DNA from: Plasmodium relictum
Lineage: Eukaryota; Apicomplexa; Aconoidasida; Haemosporida; Plasmodiidae
Length of the DNA stretch: 64,000 bases
Direction: 5' to 3'
NCBI RefSeq assembly: GCF_900005765.1
Contig: NC_041688.1
Location: 653,341 to 717,340, forward strand
The notes under the pieces: model-generated
Seen by the model: only the letters and a program-made list of their open reading frames with translations
What the model was told of the DNA's origin: nothing
Database searches by the model: none
Position numbers and translations under genes: made by a program
Shown here: in pieces, positions 10,939 to 22,541 of the stretch
Layout: every line of letters starts with the position of its first letter
How positions within the stretch are numbered: the first letter of the stretch is position 1

Positions 10939-13233
10939 TCAGAAATTTTGTGATAAATTAAAAGTTACTTCATAGTGTACTTTATTCATATAGCATTTGC
11001 ACACAAGACTATTTTTGTAATTACTTCTATTTTTGTATAATTTTTCTAAAAATTCTCTTCCTATAATTAAATTCGATTCTTCATAGGTTATTGAACTCCC
11101 TGGAATGTGGATGTAAGTTTTCGGTAATATAGTTAATAATCCTTCATTATCTTCAAAATAATCTCTAATAAAAACTTTTTTATCATTATCATAAACATCA
11201 TTAAAACAAATATTTTGATTATTTGAATCAACAGGACATATCATTCCTAACATAACATCAGAATCGGTATGAGCACTTACATCAACATTAATTTTATTTC
11301 CTTCAATCCTAATATATTCACATCTATTTGAAGCAAAACCATATGAACAGCTATTATCTAAATTTGAAAAATCAACACCAATTAAGTTAGGAATTGCACC
11401 TCCTTTATTAAATATAATTGGTTTTTTTTCTACTTTATTAGATTTATTTATAAAATATAAACTGCTTTCAATTTTATCTTTTATATAAGGTGGCATTTTA
11501 AAGATATACATGATATCACTTTTCTTAATATATTTTGTTTGAGGTGGGAATGAAATATTAGATAAAAATTGATTTTTTGATCTTAAATTAGGTATTTTAT
11601 AATAGATAATATTATTATTATGTAACTTTAATTCTGTTGGTAAAATAGGAGATGTATTATCTATAACGAAGCTATTCTTATAATTCAAATCTAATTTCAT
11701 GGTAAAGTTATCACCTAGATCACAGTGTAATGTCTTATCTTCATAAAAAAAATTTTCTATATCTTTTTTTATATGGAAAATATACAACTTATAATTTTCG
11801 TATTCAGTAACAGTGTCAATTTTATGAATTATATTAACTGGATATAGTAAATTGTCATATGAAAAATGAAAGCATTTTTTTAAGTCCGTTTTTACTTCAT
11901 TTAAAACACTTAAAACAAAATATCTATCATCTCCTTCAACAATAAGTTCATCATATTTAATAGTACAAGAATAAACATTATCACTTCCTCTTATAAAACC
12001 AGGATTTAAATCATCTTTTTTAAAATATAATAAAGTGCAATGTTTTACCGAACCGGTATAACGAAATACATAAGAATATGAAAGATTTTCATTTTCAAAA
12101 CTATATATTAGTCTAGAATTTTCTAATGGAAAAAAATTATCTTTATGACATTTATATCCTTCACTTTTACCGTTTGCTGGTGCTAATACAACACTATTAT
12201 ATACATAATATAATTGACATGTAGAAAGATTAGTATCTGATTGACTAGTTAAATAATAACCGCCAACTTTTACAATATCTCTTATTATTTTATCCCCTAT
12301 TTTCAAATCAACATCATCACAGTAAAAATCATGCATACTCTTGTATTTACATTTTATATAAGTAGCTGAAAAAGGAGCCTCAGAGGTAACATATTTAAAA
12401 CCTATTTCATTGCCACTTATTATAAGCTTTAACATGAAATAAGATATATTTATGTTAGCCTTGAGATAACGAAAATTAAATTTGTAACTGAAAAAAAAAA
12501 TATATATATATATATATATAATTAAGAATAATTTATATGAAATAATTTTATGAAAAAAATATATATGTAAAACAATTTTTTTTTTTTATTTTATATATAT
12601 TTTATTATTTTTTCTTTTTTTTATGTACTCCCAAGATTTTCCATCATTATTGCTACCAAAACAAACAATTAAATTTTTAGAATTATCATGAATAATTTGA
12701 TGATTAATACCACACATTAGTAAAAAATTTTCTCCGAAAAGATCATAATGTTTTGAATAATAATCAGTCACAGATAAATAATTAAACACAATGTAATTCA
12801 ATGCTGTTCTTTTCGTTTCAAATGTAATACCATCATAACTAGTTGAATAAAAACATTTACATGGTGTTCTATAAAGATTCATATTATAGCAAAAAACAAC
12901 TATTATTTTATCTTCTGTTGAAAAAGTGTAAAAATATCTAATATTTCTATTTGTATTTCCTATTATTAATTCATTTTTTTTTTCCCATTTATCTTCTTCA
13001 TTTACTTTATATATGTAAATATTAAATGTATATTTTGGATATTCAGTAGACTTATAATATAAGCAAACCTTTAATAACTGATTCTTAAAACTTACATAAT
13101 GTTGTCTAAAGCAAGTTGTTTCTTCAACTCTCTTTAAAATACTCTCATTTACAATATTAAAATAATAGCATTTTACTCTATTAAACAGTAGAAATGCCAA
13201 ACATAAGATGTAAAGTAACTTCCTTAGAAGCAT
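10939..13233 (-). CDS. PSOP12: PSOP12-type secreted protein: propeller-like half plus 6-Cys domain
   Basis: Exon 1 spans 13233-12629 and exon 2 spans 12487-10939 (phase 2 junction, 717 residues). The protein starts with a signal peptide (hydrophobic core YILCLAFLLF). The N-terminal half contains Asp-box-like turns STSYDGITF and SNNDGKSW and about a dozen Cys, as in CyRPA and B9 beta-propellers. The C-terminal about 150 residues form a 6-Cys (s48/45) domain with a CSYGFASNRC pair, MICP, NICFNDV and the terminal CKC pair. No GPI signal or transmembrane helix follows, so the protein should be secreted, which fits a putative secreted ookinete protein. Its position beside Rab1A and photolyase matches P. 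falciparum PSOP12 as I recall it. A role in mosquito-stage or transmission biology is family knowledge, not shown here. A shorter paralogue lies upstream. Confidence 0.85.
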
Positions 13234-13287
13234 TTTAATGAAAATAAAAAAGTAAATATCTATATATGTATATATATATATATATAT

Positions 13288-13336
<49 letters not shown>

Positions 13337-15754
13337 CAGATAGATGGATAGATAGATAGATAGATGGATAGACAGATGGATAGACAGATGGATAGATAGA
13401 TAAGTAGATAGATATATTTAAAAAAATAATATAAAATATATTTTAAGAATTAAATAAATTATTGATGTATTTATTTACTCATTTGTTTATTATTTATTTT
13501 TTCTTTTTATCAATCCTAAAAAAGTTATAAAACTTTTCCAAAAAAAATATGTTAATTAAAGCAAAATATATATATAAAAAAAAAAAAAGTTATAAGATTA
13601 AATTTAATATATATTAATATAACAGAATTATTTATTGCATTTTTTATAAAATAAATCTTGTTTTAAAAAATATAATCAATTTTGTAAATGAACAATGAAA
13701 AATTACCTCAATGTCAGGCGGCATACATGTATATAAAAAAGTACATAGAAAAAAAAATGTTCTAAAAATTTATATTTTTAATTTTTAAAATAAAAATTTA
13801 AAAGAAAAAAAAAGTATTTGATTTTTTCATATCAATTTTTTTATTTTTTTCTTATATTTGGCATGTCTTATTTTTTTTATTTTATTTTTGTTGTAGATGG
13901 AATTACCGTGTATTCAATTTTTTTCATTTCCTCTGCTTTAATTGTAAAATAAATATTTAATTAAATGAGTACTTTTAAAATATATATATACTAATTAAAA
14001 ATAATATAAATTTTTGTTAATAGGAATTGGAAAATTAAAATGAAATAAGAAAAAAACTATTTATCCCCCAAAATTTATATATATAGAATTTTTTTGTTTT
14101 CTGAATTCTTATAGGTCGTTGTTACATCAGATTTATAAGTATATATATTATCAAACATTGATATTTTCATCCAAAAATAAATATTTTAAATATGAATATA
14201 TATTTAATTTTTACATTTATTTTTATAAGAATATTTATTTTTTAATCTTATTAGAAATTTTAATTGAAAATTCACACGCATATATATATATATATAAACA
14301 TCATAAAAAAAAAAAAATGATTTCATATTGAAAAATAAAATTTAATAATACAAAAGTAAAAATTATATGAAATATAAATAGTAAATAATTAGAAAAAAAA
14401 AAGCATATTTAAAAGAACAAGAATAATTCCCAGTTTAAGTAAAATTGAAAAAGAAATAATTCTTTAATATTATTTATAAATTTACATAGTATTTGTCTTA
14501 CAATAATTAGAAAGTTCATATTTTTATCTTTTTTTATTTAAATATATTTTTTTATCATATTAGAATTATTCTATATTTAAATCATTTGAGAATTTTTTTC
14601 TATATATAGATACGCAATTTTCAAATATGTTCTAATAAACCCTTATGATTAAGCTAAAAATAATCATAAGAAAATATGATAAATTTTGCAATTTTATTTT
14701 GTGAAAATAATTTCATAGTATTCTCTATAATTGTCTCAAATTATAAACAAATGATTATGCATATATATATTGAGAAATAATTGTAAATGATTTTTTAATT
14801 ATTAAAATATATTCTTTAAAAATTTTTAATTTTTCTATCTGAGAGATTTTTAATTAATAACTGTATATTCATTATTTCTATAAAAGTGATTATTTAAAAA
14901 TTATTTTTTCTATTATTATTTTAAAAATTGTTAAAAAAATATATCTACATAGCTATAAAAGGAAAGATTAGTCTTTAATTATCGTGTTCATCCCTATAAA
15001 AAATTTAAATCAATTTTTGTTTTTACCTTCAATGCGCTGTAATATACTTTTTATAAAGAATATGATATCCTAAAAAAATTACATTGTTATATATGTAAAC
15101 TACTAATTATATGAAAAAAATTAATTTTTTTTTTTTTATTTTAATTAAAAAATAGCTATTAAAAAAGAAAAGAAAAGGTATGTAACTAATTGTTAATATA
15201 TAAAAAAAGAACTTCAAAAATAAATGCTTTATTGTATCATATATCTTAAACTTTTAGATATTTTAATACTACATAAGAAAATTTTTTAAAATAAAATAAA
15301 ATAAATGTAAATAATAAAATAATTAAAGTATAATTTAAATTATAACAAAAAAAAAAAAAAAAAAATACTATTAATTAATTATAAGAAAATATTAGTTATA
15401 ATTTAAGTGTAATTTAATTTAGAAACTATAAGAAAAAACTTAATGTATTTATATATTATGAAAAAAATAATTTTCTATACATTAAGAGATACATAATTCA
15501 TATAGTTTACCTTGAACTTTATGGTTTAATTCTATAAATGATACTGTATTGTTTAAGATATATTAAAATAAATTTAAATAAATTTGTTTCTTTTTAAATA
15601 TTTTACTTTTTTTAAAAAAAAGTTAAAAGAAAACTATTTTTTACCTGTGCTGATTTATTCATTGTAATTCATAATAAGAAGATATAACTAATATGTTGTA
15701 TTTATAAAAATAGCTTCACCTTTTTTATATATATTTATAACAAAATTAACTCTT
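13234..15754. other. spacer between the two PSOP12-family genes
   Basis: About 2.5 kb of AT-rich DNA containing the PSOP12 promoter region and the 3' flank of the paralogue. It includes the GATA-type array at 13291-13412. A slightly GC-richer patch at about 13700-13740, followed on the minus strand by a GTAATT donor-like site, may belong to a spliced PSOP12 5' leader. No other gene recognised. Confidence 0.55.
13291..13412. repeat. GATA/GACA/GATG tetranucleotide array
   Basis: About thirty tetranucleotide units, mostly GATA with scattered GACA and GATG variants, preceded by a TA run from about 13268. It sits 60-180 bp upstream of the PSOP12 start codon, inside its likely promoter or 5' UTR. 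Confidence 0.92.
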
Positions 15755-16913
15755 CTAATTATTAATACAATAATATTTACTAAAACCATCTATATTCATT
15801 CCATCAGCATATATTAATACGAACTTCAAATTATCTAACATAATAAGATCACGAGGGTTACAATCACCTCTCTTATTTCTTTTAATTTCTGTTTTTATTA
15901 AAATAATATTTTCAGATGTATAATATAAGTAACACAAAAAATCATCTTTACCCATATAAGAAGAAACATAATTATTATCTATTTTCAATACTGCTTGTAA
16001 ATTTTTTTTGTCTTTTTGTAAATCTATAGGATTGCATTCGAAATCAAAATCGGTATTATAATTGCATTCTATATAATCTCGAGCCCAAATATTATTCTTA
16101 TATTTAGTAAAGTGAAAACCTATTGACCTACCATTTATTACAGGTTTTAATCTATTATAATTAAAATCTGGACTAACATAATAAAATCGAAAAATTGTAC
16201 TAAAAAAAAAAAAAAAAATTTATATGTATATATAATTATGAATAGGTGATATGAAATTATTTTATGAAAAAATTTAAAAAATGAAATATTTTTCACTGAT
16301 TTTTTTTATGTTTTTACCCCCAATTTACTCCATTATCACTGCTAGCAGTGCAAGTAATAAATAATTTGGGTTTTTTATCCCAAGATATATTTCCATTCAG
16401 AGAACATATTAATAAATAATTTTTTTCTTTAAAATAAAATGGTTGTGAAGAATAGTCGTTTATAGAAGAAATATCATGAGGTATCATAGAAAAACTTGTA
16501 CTCATATTTTCAAAATGAATCCCATCATTACTAACTGAACGAATGCATTCATATTTTTGTAATCTTGAATTAGAAAAACAATTTACAACAATTAATTTTT
16601 CATTAATTACATAGCTGTAGTACAAATAATTCGTAGTTTCTTTATTATATATTAGTTCTGATTTTATTTCCCATTTATCATTTTTAATTGTTTGAACTAA
16701 TATTTTTTGGTAAGAATCATCCATATCATACCATAAATAACACAATTTATACATTTTTTTAAGAAAGTATACATATTGTTGTTTCTTGCACTGATCATTA
16801 TGTTTTATTGTATAATTTTTATAATTCACAATATTATTACCCAAATTTTTTACTATATTGGCTAATATACAAATCAAATAAAAGAAATAAGATATTTTCT
16901 TTGGAATTACCAT
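15755..16913 (-). CDS. secreted propeller-only paralogue of PSOP12, no 6-Cys domain
   Basis: Exon 1 spans 16913-16318 and exon 2 spans 16199-15755, joined with the same phase-2 junction at the same place as in the neighbouring PSOP12 gene (346 residues). It begins with a signal peptide (YFFYLICILANIV). Shared landmarks with PSOP12 are KWE-K-ELI, SNDGIHFE versus SYDGITFE, the DYS turn, YLLIC versus FLLMC, and the exact Asp box SSDNGVNW at the exon end. Eleven mature-region Cys align with PSOP12. It stops at YYCINN, the point where PSOP12 continues towards its 6-Cys domain. Its size and plan (signal peptide, disulphide-rich propeller, no anchor) resemble CyRPA (about 362 residues). The frame is intact across both exons, so it looks like a working gene rather than a pseudogene. 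Whether it is CyRPA itself or a local duplicate cannot be settled here. Confidence 0.8.
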
Positions 16914-19431
16914 TATGATAAAAATAAAAATATTTGCACATATATGTAGATGAATAATAAAAAAATTTGATCTAAGTAATAGTTGTAAAATTAATAATAG
17001 GCACTTCCCCTTGAATTTTTCTTTTTGCTATTAAAAAAAATAAATATATTAAAAATATAATTATTACATTTAACTATATATATGTATATTTTTTATAATC
17101 CCTTGAAATATAACAATTTAAATGTTACAATCATGCATTTTCTTCAATCTGTATATATATATATTTTTTAATAATCTATATTTTATTGAATTTTTATCTT
17201 CTATATCATTTTTTTTTTTATATTGTGAGAAATGTTCCAAACTAAGATTTTATTTATTATAATTTATTTAACTTTTACATAAGTATATATATAATAACCA
17301 CTAAAAATAACTTTTTTTTTAAAAAAATATATAACTAAATAGAAATTAAAAATATATTACTATTAAAACTTTTTTTTTAAAAAAATATATAACCAAATAG
17401 AAATTAAAAATATATTACTATTAAAACTTTTTTTTTAAAAAAATATATAACTAAATAGAAATTAAAAATATATTACTATTAAAACTTTTTTTTTAAGAAA
17501 ATTGCCACAAAATTTTTTTTTATATTTAAGATTTATTTGATATTTTTTCTATACTTATATCTATTCCTATTTCTACATCTATATTTTTAGATATATATAA
17601 TTTTTTTGCACATAAAACGTTTTAAAATTTGTTACGCACCTCAGACTTTTTTAATGAATTAAAATTGCAACTAAATTTTTTATTTATAAAATAATTAATT
17701 GGATATATTTTCTGAAAATTAATAATTTCAATATATAATTAAGGATCATATTGGAATTTTATAAGGGTAAATATTTTTTGAGTTTATTAAAAAATTTTAT
17801 TGAAAATTTATATAAAAAAAAAAGATAAAAATAAAAAAGATGGAAACAAACAGTTTAGAAATTAAGGAAATAAAATATAAGATACAACACAACGGAAAGA
17901 CTAAATAATGGAAAATATAATGTGTATGAAAAATAAAATTAGTAAAAGTAGTATATTAAAAAAAATAGTAATTCTTATATTTTTTAATCAAATAAAAAAA
18001 GGTATAATTTTTTTTCGTTTTATAAAATTTCAATTATAAACACTCACTACTATTTTTTTTATATAATTTTTCATATTTTTATATTTTATTATAAAAATCA
18101 TATTACTATTTTATTTTAAAGCATTTCTTTTTATTGTTTTAAATTTAGAAATTAATATAATTCTACATTATATTTTTTTTTTTTTCGCAATCCTATATAT
18201 ATATTTATATATTATAAATGATAAATATAAATTCTCTTAATTGTAGATAATTGTGTATTTTTTTTAGTGATTTTATTTCAAATCTCTTCTATCTTAATAT
18301 AAACATATAATTATGAAGTAAAAAAAAAAAAAACATATAGAATAATTAAGAAATGCAAAGAAATAAAATTAGAAGAAATGTTCATTCAGCCCATAAGTAG
18401 TGAAAATTATATTGAGAAATTGTCTATTTTATAATATAATATTATATATATATAATAGTAATTAAATGAGATTAGTTATAAGTTTTTTTTTTTTAAAGAG
18501 TTTTTAATTTATAAATCATATATTATTACAAGGTTAATATACAAGGAAAATATTCAAAAAAAAATTTTTTTTTTAATTTGATTAAAAATTGTTAATAAAA
18601 AAGAAAATAAGTAATTTATTAAAAAGACTAGTTGAAAATATTAAATTTATATTCAAGAATTTCTAATGAAAATATAAAAATCTAAGTTGAGAAAATATCA
18701 ATTTTAAATTCATAATTGTAATTATAATTTAAGTTTTTTTTTTTCTTTTTTTTTTTTACAACAAATATACTTATTTTTTTATAGTTTTCTATATATATTT
18801 TACTATATAGTTTGTAATTTTACATGTGTTACATAATTTTTCTAATGAAAATTTCAATGAAATAAAACATGTTTCAAATTTTTATTAATTATAGTGATTA
18901 AAAATTAATTACAAAAATGATTTTTAAAGGAATATTTTATTTCATTTTATTTTATTTGAATTTCAAATGTAAAAATCAAAATTTTTACTTGTGCTGATAT
19001 TTTCTGTATGCGTTTTTAGAAAATATAATAATAATATTTTTTATTATTGTTTCAATAAATTTTTCAAAATAAATTAAGATTTGATCATTGTTTTAATTCA
19101 TTTTATTTATTTATTAGCTTATTTTTTATTTTATCTTATTTTATTTTAATTTTTTTTTTTTTTTGGAAAGTATAGCAAATATTTTGAATTTGAGAACATA
19201 TTTTGTTTGTTAAATAGTAAAAACAGTTTTTTACTATTTCAAATTGCTATGATGTAGTCAACATTTTGCATTATTTAATTTTTTCTTTTATAAAAATTAA
19301 AAAAATATACATACATTTTTCTCCTTATCATGACTCCTAGTAAGTGCTGAAAAGCAATATAAAAAAGAAATAAAAAAAATTGTCTGAACTACTTTAATTT
19401 TTGAATACGCTTTTGTATATATGTTTAGGTA
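16914..19431. other. divergent intergenic region before the photolyase gene
   Basis: About 2.5 kb of AT-rich sequence between divergent genes, with a 58-bp tandem repeat at 17309-17490. A strong GTAAGT donor at 19340 and a TTTAG acceptor ending at 19428 suggest a short intron in the photolyase 5' leader. No other coding frame is convincing. Confidence 0.55.
17309..17490. repeat. 58-bp tandem repeat, three copies plus a partial
   Basis: The unit starts with a C followed by a T run, then an A run, ATATATAAC, CAAATAG or TAAATAG, and ATTACTATTAAAA. The anchoring C recurs at 17311, 17369, 17427 and 17485, a strict 58-bp period. The copies are nearly identical (a T/C difference in the second copy), implying recent expansion or homogenisation. 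Confidence 0.93.
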
Positions 19432-22014
19432 ATGCTAAATTCAAATTTCTTTTTTTGTTTTTGTTATATATTTGTTTCTTTTTATATAAAAAAATCCCAA
19501 AATAAAAATAATTTAAAGTTATATAAAAACTTAAATACTTTTGTATTAACCAACAATAGTATTAAAAAAAATATATATTTTAAAAAAAGTTATGGATTTT
19601 GCACTAATTATTTATATTCCCATTCTTTTTTAAAAAAAAAACATACATATTTTGAATTAAGCAAACAATATCACATACTTTTCAAAAAAAAAATGAATCA
19701 GAAGGATGAAGCAATGAAAAATGAAAAAGATAAAACAGAATTAATAAAAGATATTTTTAAAAAAAAGGAAGTGAACTGTAATAATAAAGAAGAAATAGAA
19801 TTAAATGAAGAAAAAATTCTTGAGAATAATATATTAAGTGAAAAAAAAATAAATGAAGATTTATTCAAAGGAAACTTCAATAAAAACTTATTAAAGGAAA
19901 ATTTAAATGATGATATTTCAAAAAAAAATATAGAAGAAGAAAAATCAAATGAAAATGTGAATAAAGAAAATCAAAAAATAAAAAATAACGAATCCAATAA
20001 AGCAGCTAATGGAATAAGTAAAATATCAAATATTAATAATAATAGATGTAATAATTTAAATAATAAAATTAATTATAACAATGAAATAAAAAGTAGTACA
20101 AAAAATGCAGTAAAATCTTTTAAAAAAGAAAAAATAAATGATTTATATAGAAAAAATAAGCAAACTTTTTCTTCATTCATTATACCTCAAGATAAAGAAA
20201 ATACACAAAACAATGATGAAAAAAAAAAAAAAAATCCATATGATACATGTAAAGAAAGTAAGTTAAGTACTTTGATAAAAAGAGTGAGATGCTTAACCTC
20301 TTTTGAAAATGTTAAAGATTTAGAAAATACTGAAGAAAATAATAAAAAAAATATTTTATTATTATTAACTAGAGATTTTAGAATAAATGACAACTGGGCT
20401 CTTATATATGCTTATGAAATTGCAAAAAAAAAAAAAAACAATTTATTAGCTTGTACATATTTAAATAGAAAAGAAGAAGTTCCTGAAAGATATATAGACA
20501 TAAAATTGAAAGTATTAAAAAATTTAGAAGAAAGTTTTAAAAAAGTAAATATTCCTTTCTATCTTTTAACTATATTTATGATAGATGAATTTATGGAATT
20601 TCTAAGGATTCATGAAATCAATACTATTGTTTGTGATTTTCATCCATTATCAGAGCAAAAAATTTTTATTGAAAACTTAGTGCATTTATCTAACAAAAAA
20701 AAAATTAAAGTTTTTCAAGTAGACTCACATAATGTTGTTCCTCTATGGGTAACATCTAAAGTCGAAGAGCATTCTGCTAGAACTATAAGACCAAAAATTA
20801 AAATGCATTTGCCTACATTTCTAACAGAATATATAAAATTAGAATCTTTTGAACAAAATCTGAAGTATCCAGAACCATTTGAAATTGATGATGTATTTAA
20901 AAAGTTAACTGTATACAAATCTTGCCCTCTTCTATCAAATTTTGTATGCACTGAAAAAAAAGCTCACGAAATTTTAGAAAATTTCTGTAAAAAAAAATTA
21001 GATAAATTTAATTTAAAGAGAAATGATCCCAATGGCGACTCAAACAGCCAATTGTCGCCCTATTTAAATTTTGGAATTATATCTGCTCAAAGGTAATTTA
21101 AAAAATAAAATGTAAAAATATTAAAATTTTATCTTTTTTATTTCTCTTAAAAATTAAAACGATTTTTTTAACTCTTTTTTTTTTCTTGTTTCTTGCATAT
21201 ATTTCTTCTAATCTTCTTATATAATTTATCAGTTTTTTTTTGTTCCTTTTATGAAATATTAACACTGTTTTTTTTTTTTTATATCTTTTTATATATGAAA
21301 ATTTTTGTTATAATTTTTCCATTTTTTAGATGTGTACTGGAAGTGAATAAGTACGCTCACAGTAATCCATCCATAAATACAGTAAGTGGAAAAGAATCTT
21401 TTAATGAAGAAATAATAATAAGAAAGGAGCTAGCTGATAATTTTTGTTATTATAATAAAAATTATAATAATTATAATGGAGGAAAAAATTGGGCTAAAGA
21501 AAGTTTAAAAAAGCATGATTCAGATAAAAGAGAATACTTATATGAGTATGATGATTTTAAAAATGCAAAAACTCATAATGACCTATGGAATTGTTGCCAA
21601 CTACAATTAATTAAAGAAGGTATCATTCATGGATATTTAAGAATGTACTGGGCAAAAAAAATATTGAATTGGTCAGAAAATTCTAAGACCGCTTTAAAAT
21701 ATGCCATTAAAATAAATGATGATTTTGCTATTGATGGAAAAAGTCCTAATGGATATGTTGGGGTTATGTGGTCTATTATGGGTGTGCATGATCAAGGTTG
21801 GAATGAAAGAAGCATTTTTGGAAAAATTAGATTTATGAACTATAATGGATGTAAAAGAAAATTTGATATTAACATGTACATGTCAAAATATCCAAAAGGT
21901 AAAGAAAATGCATTAACTGTGCAGAAAATACCAACCATAACTTTTGTAAATTATTTAAAAAAAAGAAAAAATAGTGCTAATATTAGCGAAGAAAAAAAAA
22001 AAAAAAAAGAGTAA
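19432..22014 (+). CDS. class II CPD photolyase, 2 exons
   Basis: Exon 1 spans 19432-21092 and exon 2 spans 21330-22014 (phase 2), giving 781 residues. The enzyme uses FAD and light to split cyclobutane pyrimidine dimers. The alpha/beta domain starts near residue 306 (LLLLTRDFRINDNWAL), with VCDFHPL and VDSHNVVPLW. FAD-domain class II hallmarks follow: LSPYLNFGIIS, RKELADNFCYY, THNDLWNCCQLQL, HGYLRMYWAKKILNW, NGYVGVMWSIMGVHDQGW and FGKIRFMNYNGCKRKFD. About 300 residues precede the catalytic part, against a few tens in most relatives. They include a hydrophobic N-terminus (FFFCFCYIFVSFYI) and a long Asn/Lys/Glu-rich spacer, so organelle targeting is possible. An alternative start is the Met at MNQKDEAMKNEKD (19693). 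The C-terminus ends in a Lys-rich run. The frame is intact. Confidence 0.93.
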
Positions 22015-22541
22015 AAAAGATAATCCTATTTATAATTCTTGTATTAAAAATGATATTTTAAATTTTATATATTTTATAAGTTCAAATTGTTTTTTTAAAA
22101 AACTGTGGGGGAAAAAAAAAAGAATAAGAGTTGTTAAAATACAAACATAAAAACTTAATTTAAAAATTTATACAATAACGAAAAGAATAAAGTAAAATAA
22201 AATAAAAATTTATACAATGAATATTTTTCCTTTGTAATTTTTTTATTTTAAATATATAAGTTTTATTCTGATATTTATTCTCGTAAATTATGCATTACAT
22301 ATATATATATATATATATGCTTATTAATTTTATATAAAAATTATATATATAATACATATATTACATTTATATAAGACAAATGTTTTTATTAATTTTACTT
22401 TATTAAAAACAGTATATGGAAAAAATGTAGAAATTTTGATTTTATTATAAATTTAATAATTTTAATGGTAGAGAATTATTTATAAATACATATTGAAAAC
22501 AAAAAAAAAAAAAAAAAAAAAACCAAATAAAATGACCATTT
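22015..22541. other. convergent spacer between photolyase and PAM16
   Basis: AT-rich 3' flanks of two convergent genes, including a TA run near 22300 and a poly-A tract of about 23 at 22500-22522. No gene recognised. Confidence 0.6.

Noticed and set aside
14119-14331. 70-codon open frame between the PSOP12-family genes
   Set aside because: Composed of Tyr/Ile/Lys/Phe codons typical of chance reading in AT-rich DNA, with no motif, start context or splice partners.
15755-16913. Idea that the PSOP12 paralogue is a pseudogene fragment
   Set aside because: Both exons are open, splice sites are intact, phases match PSOP12, and the aligned cysteines are kept, so it looks functional.
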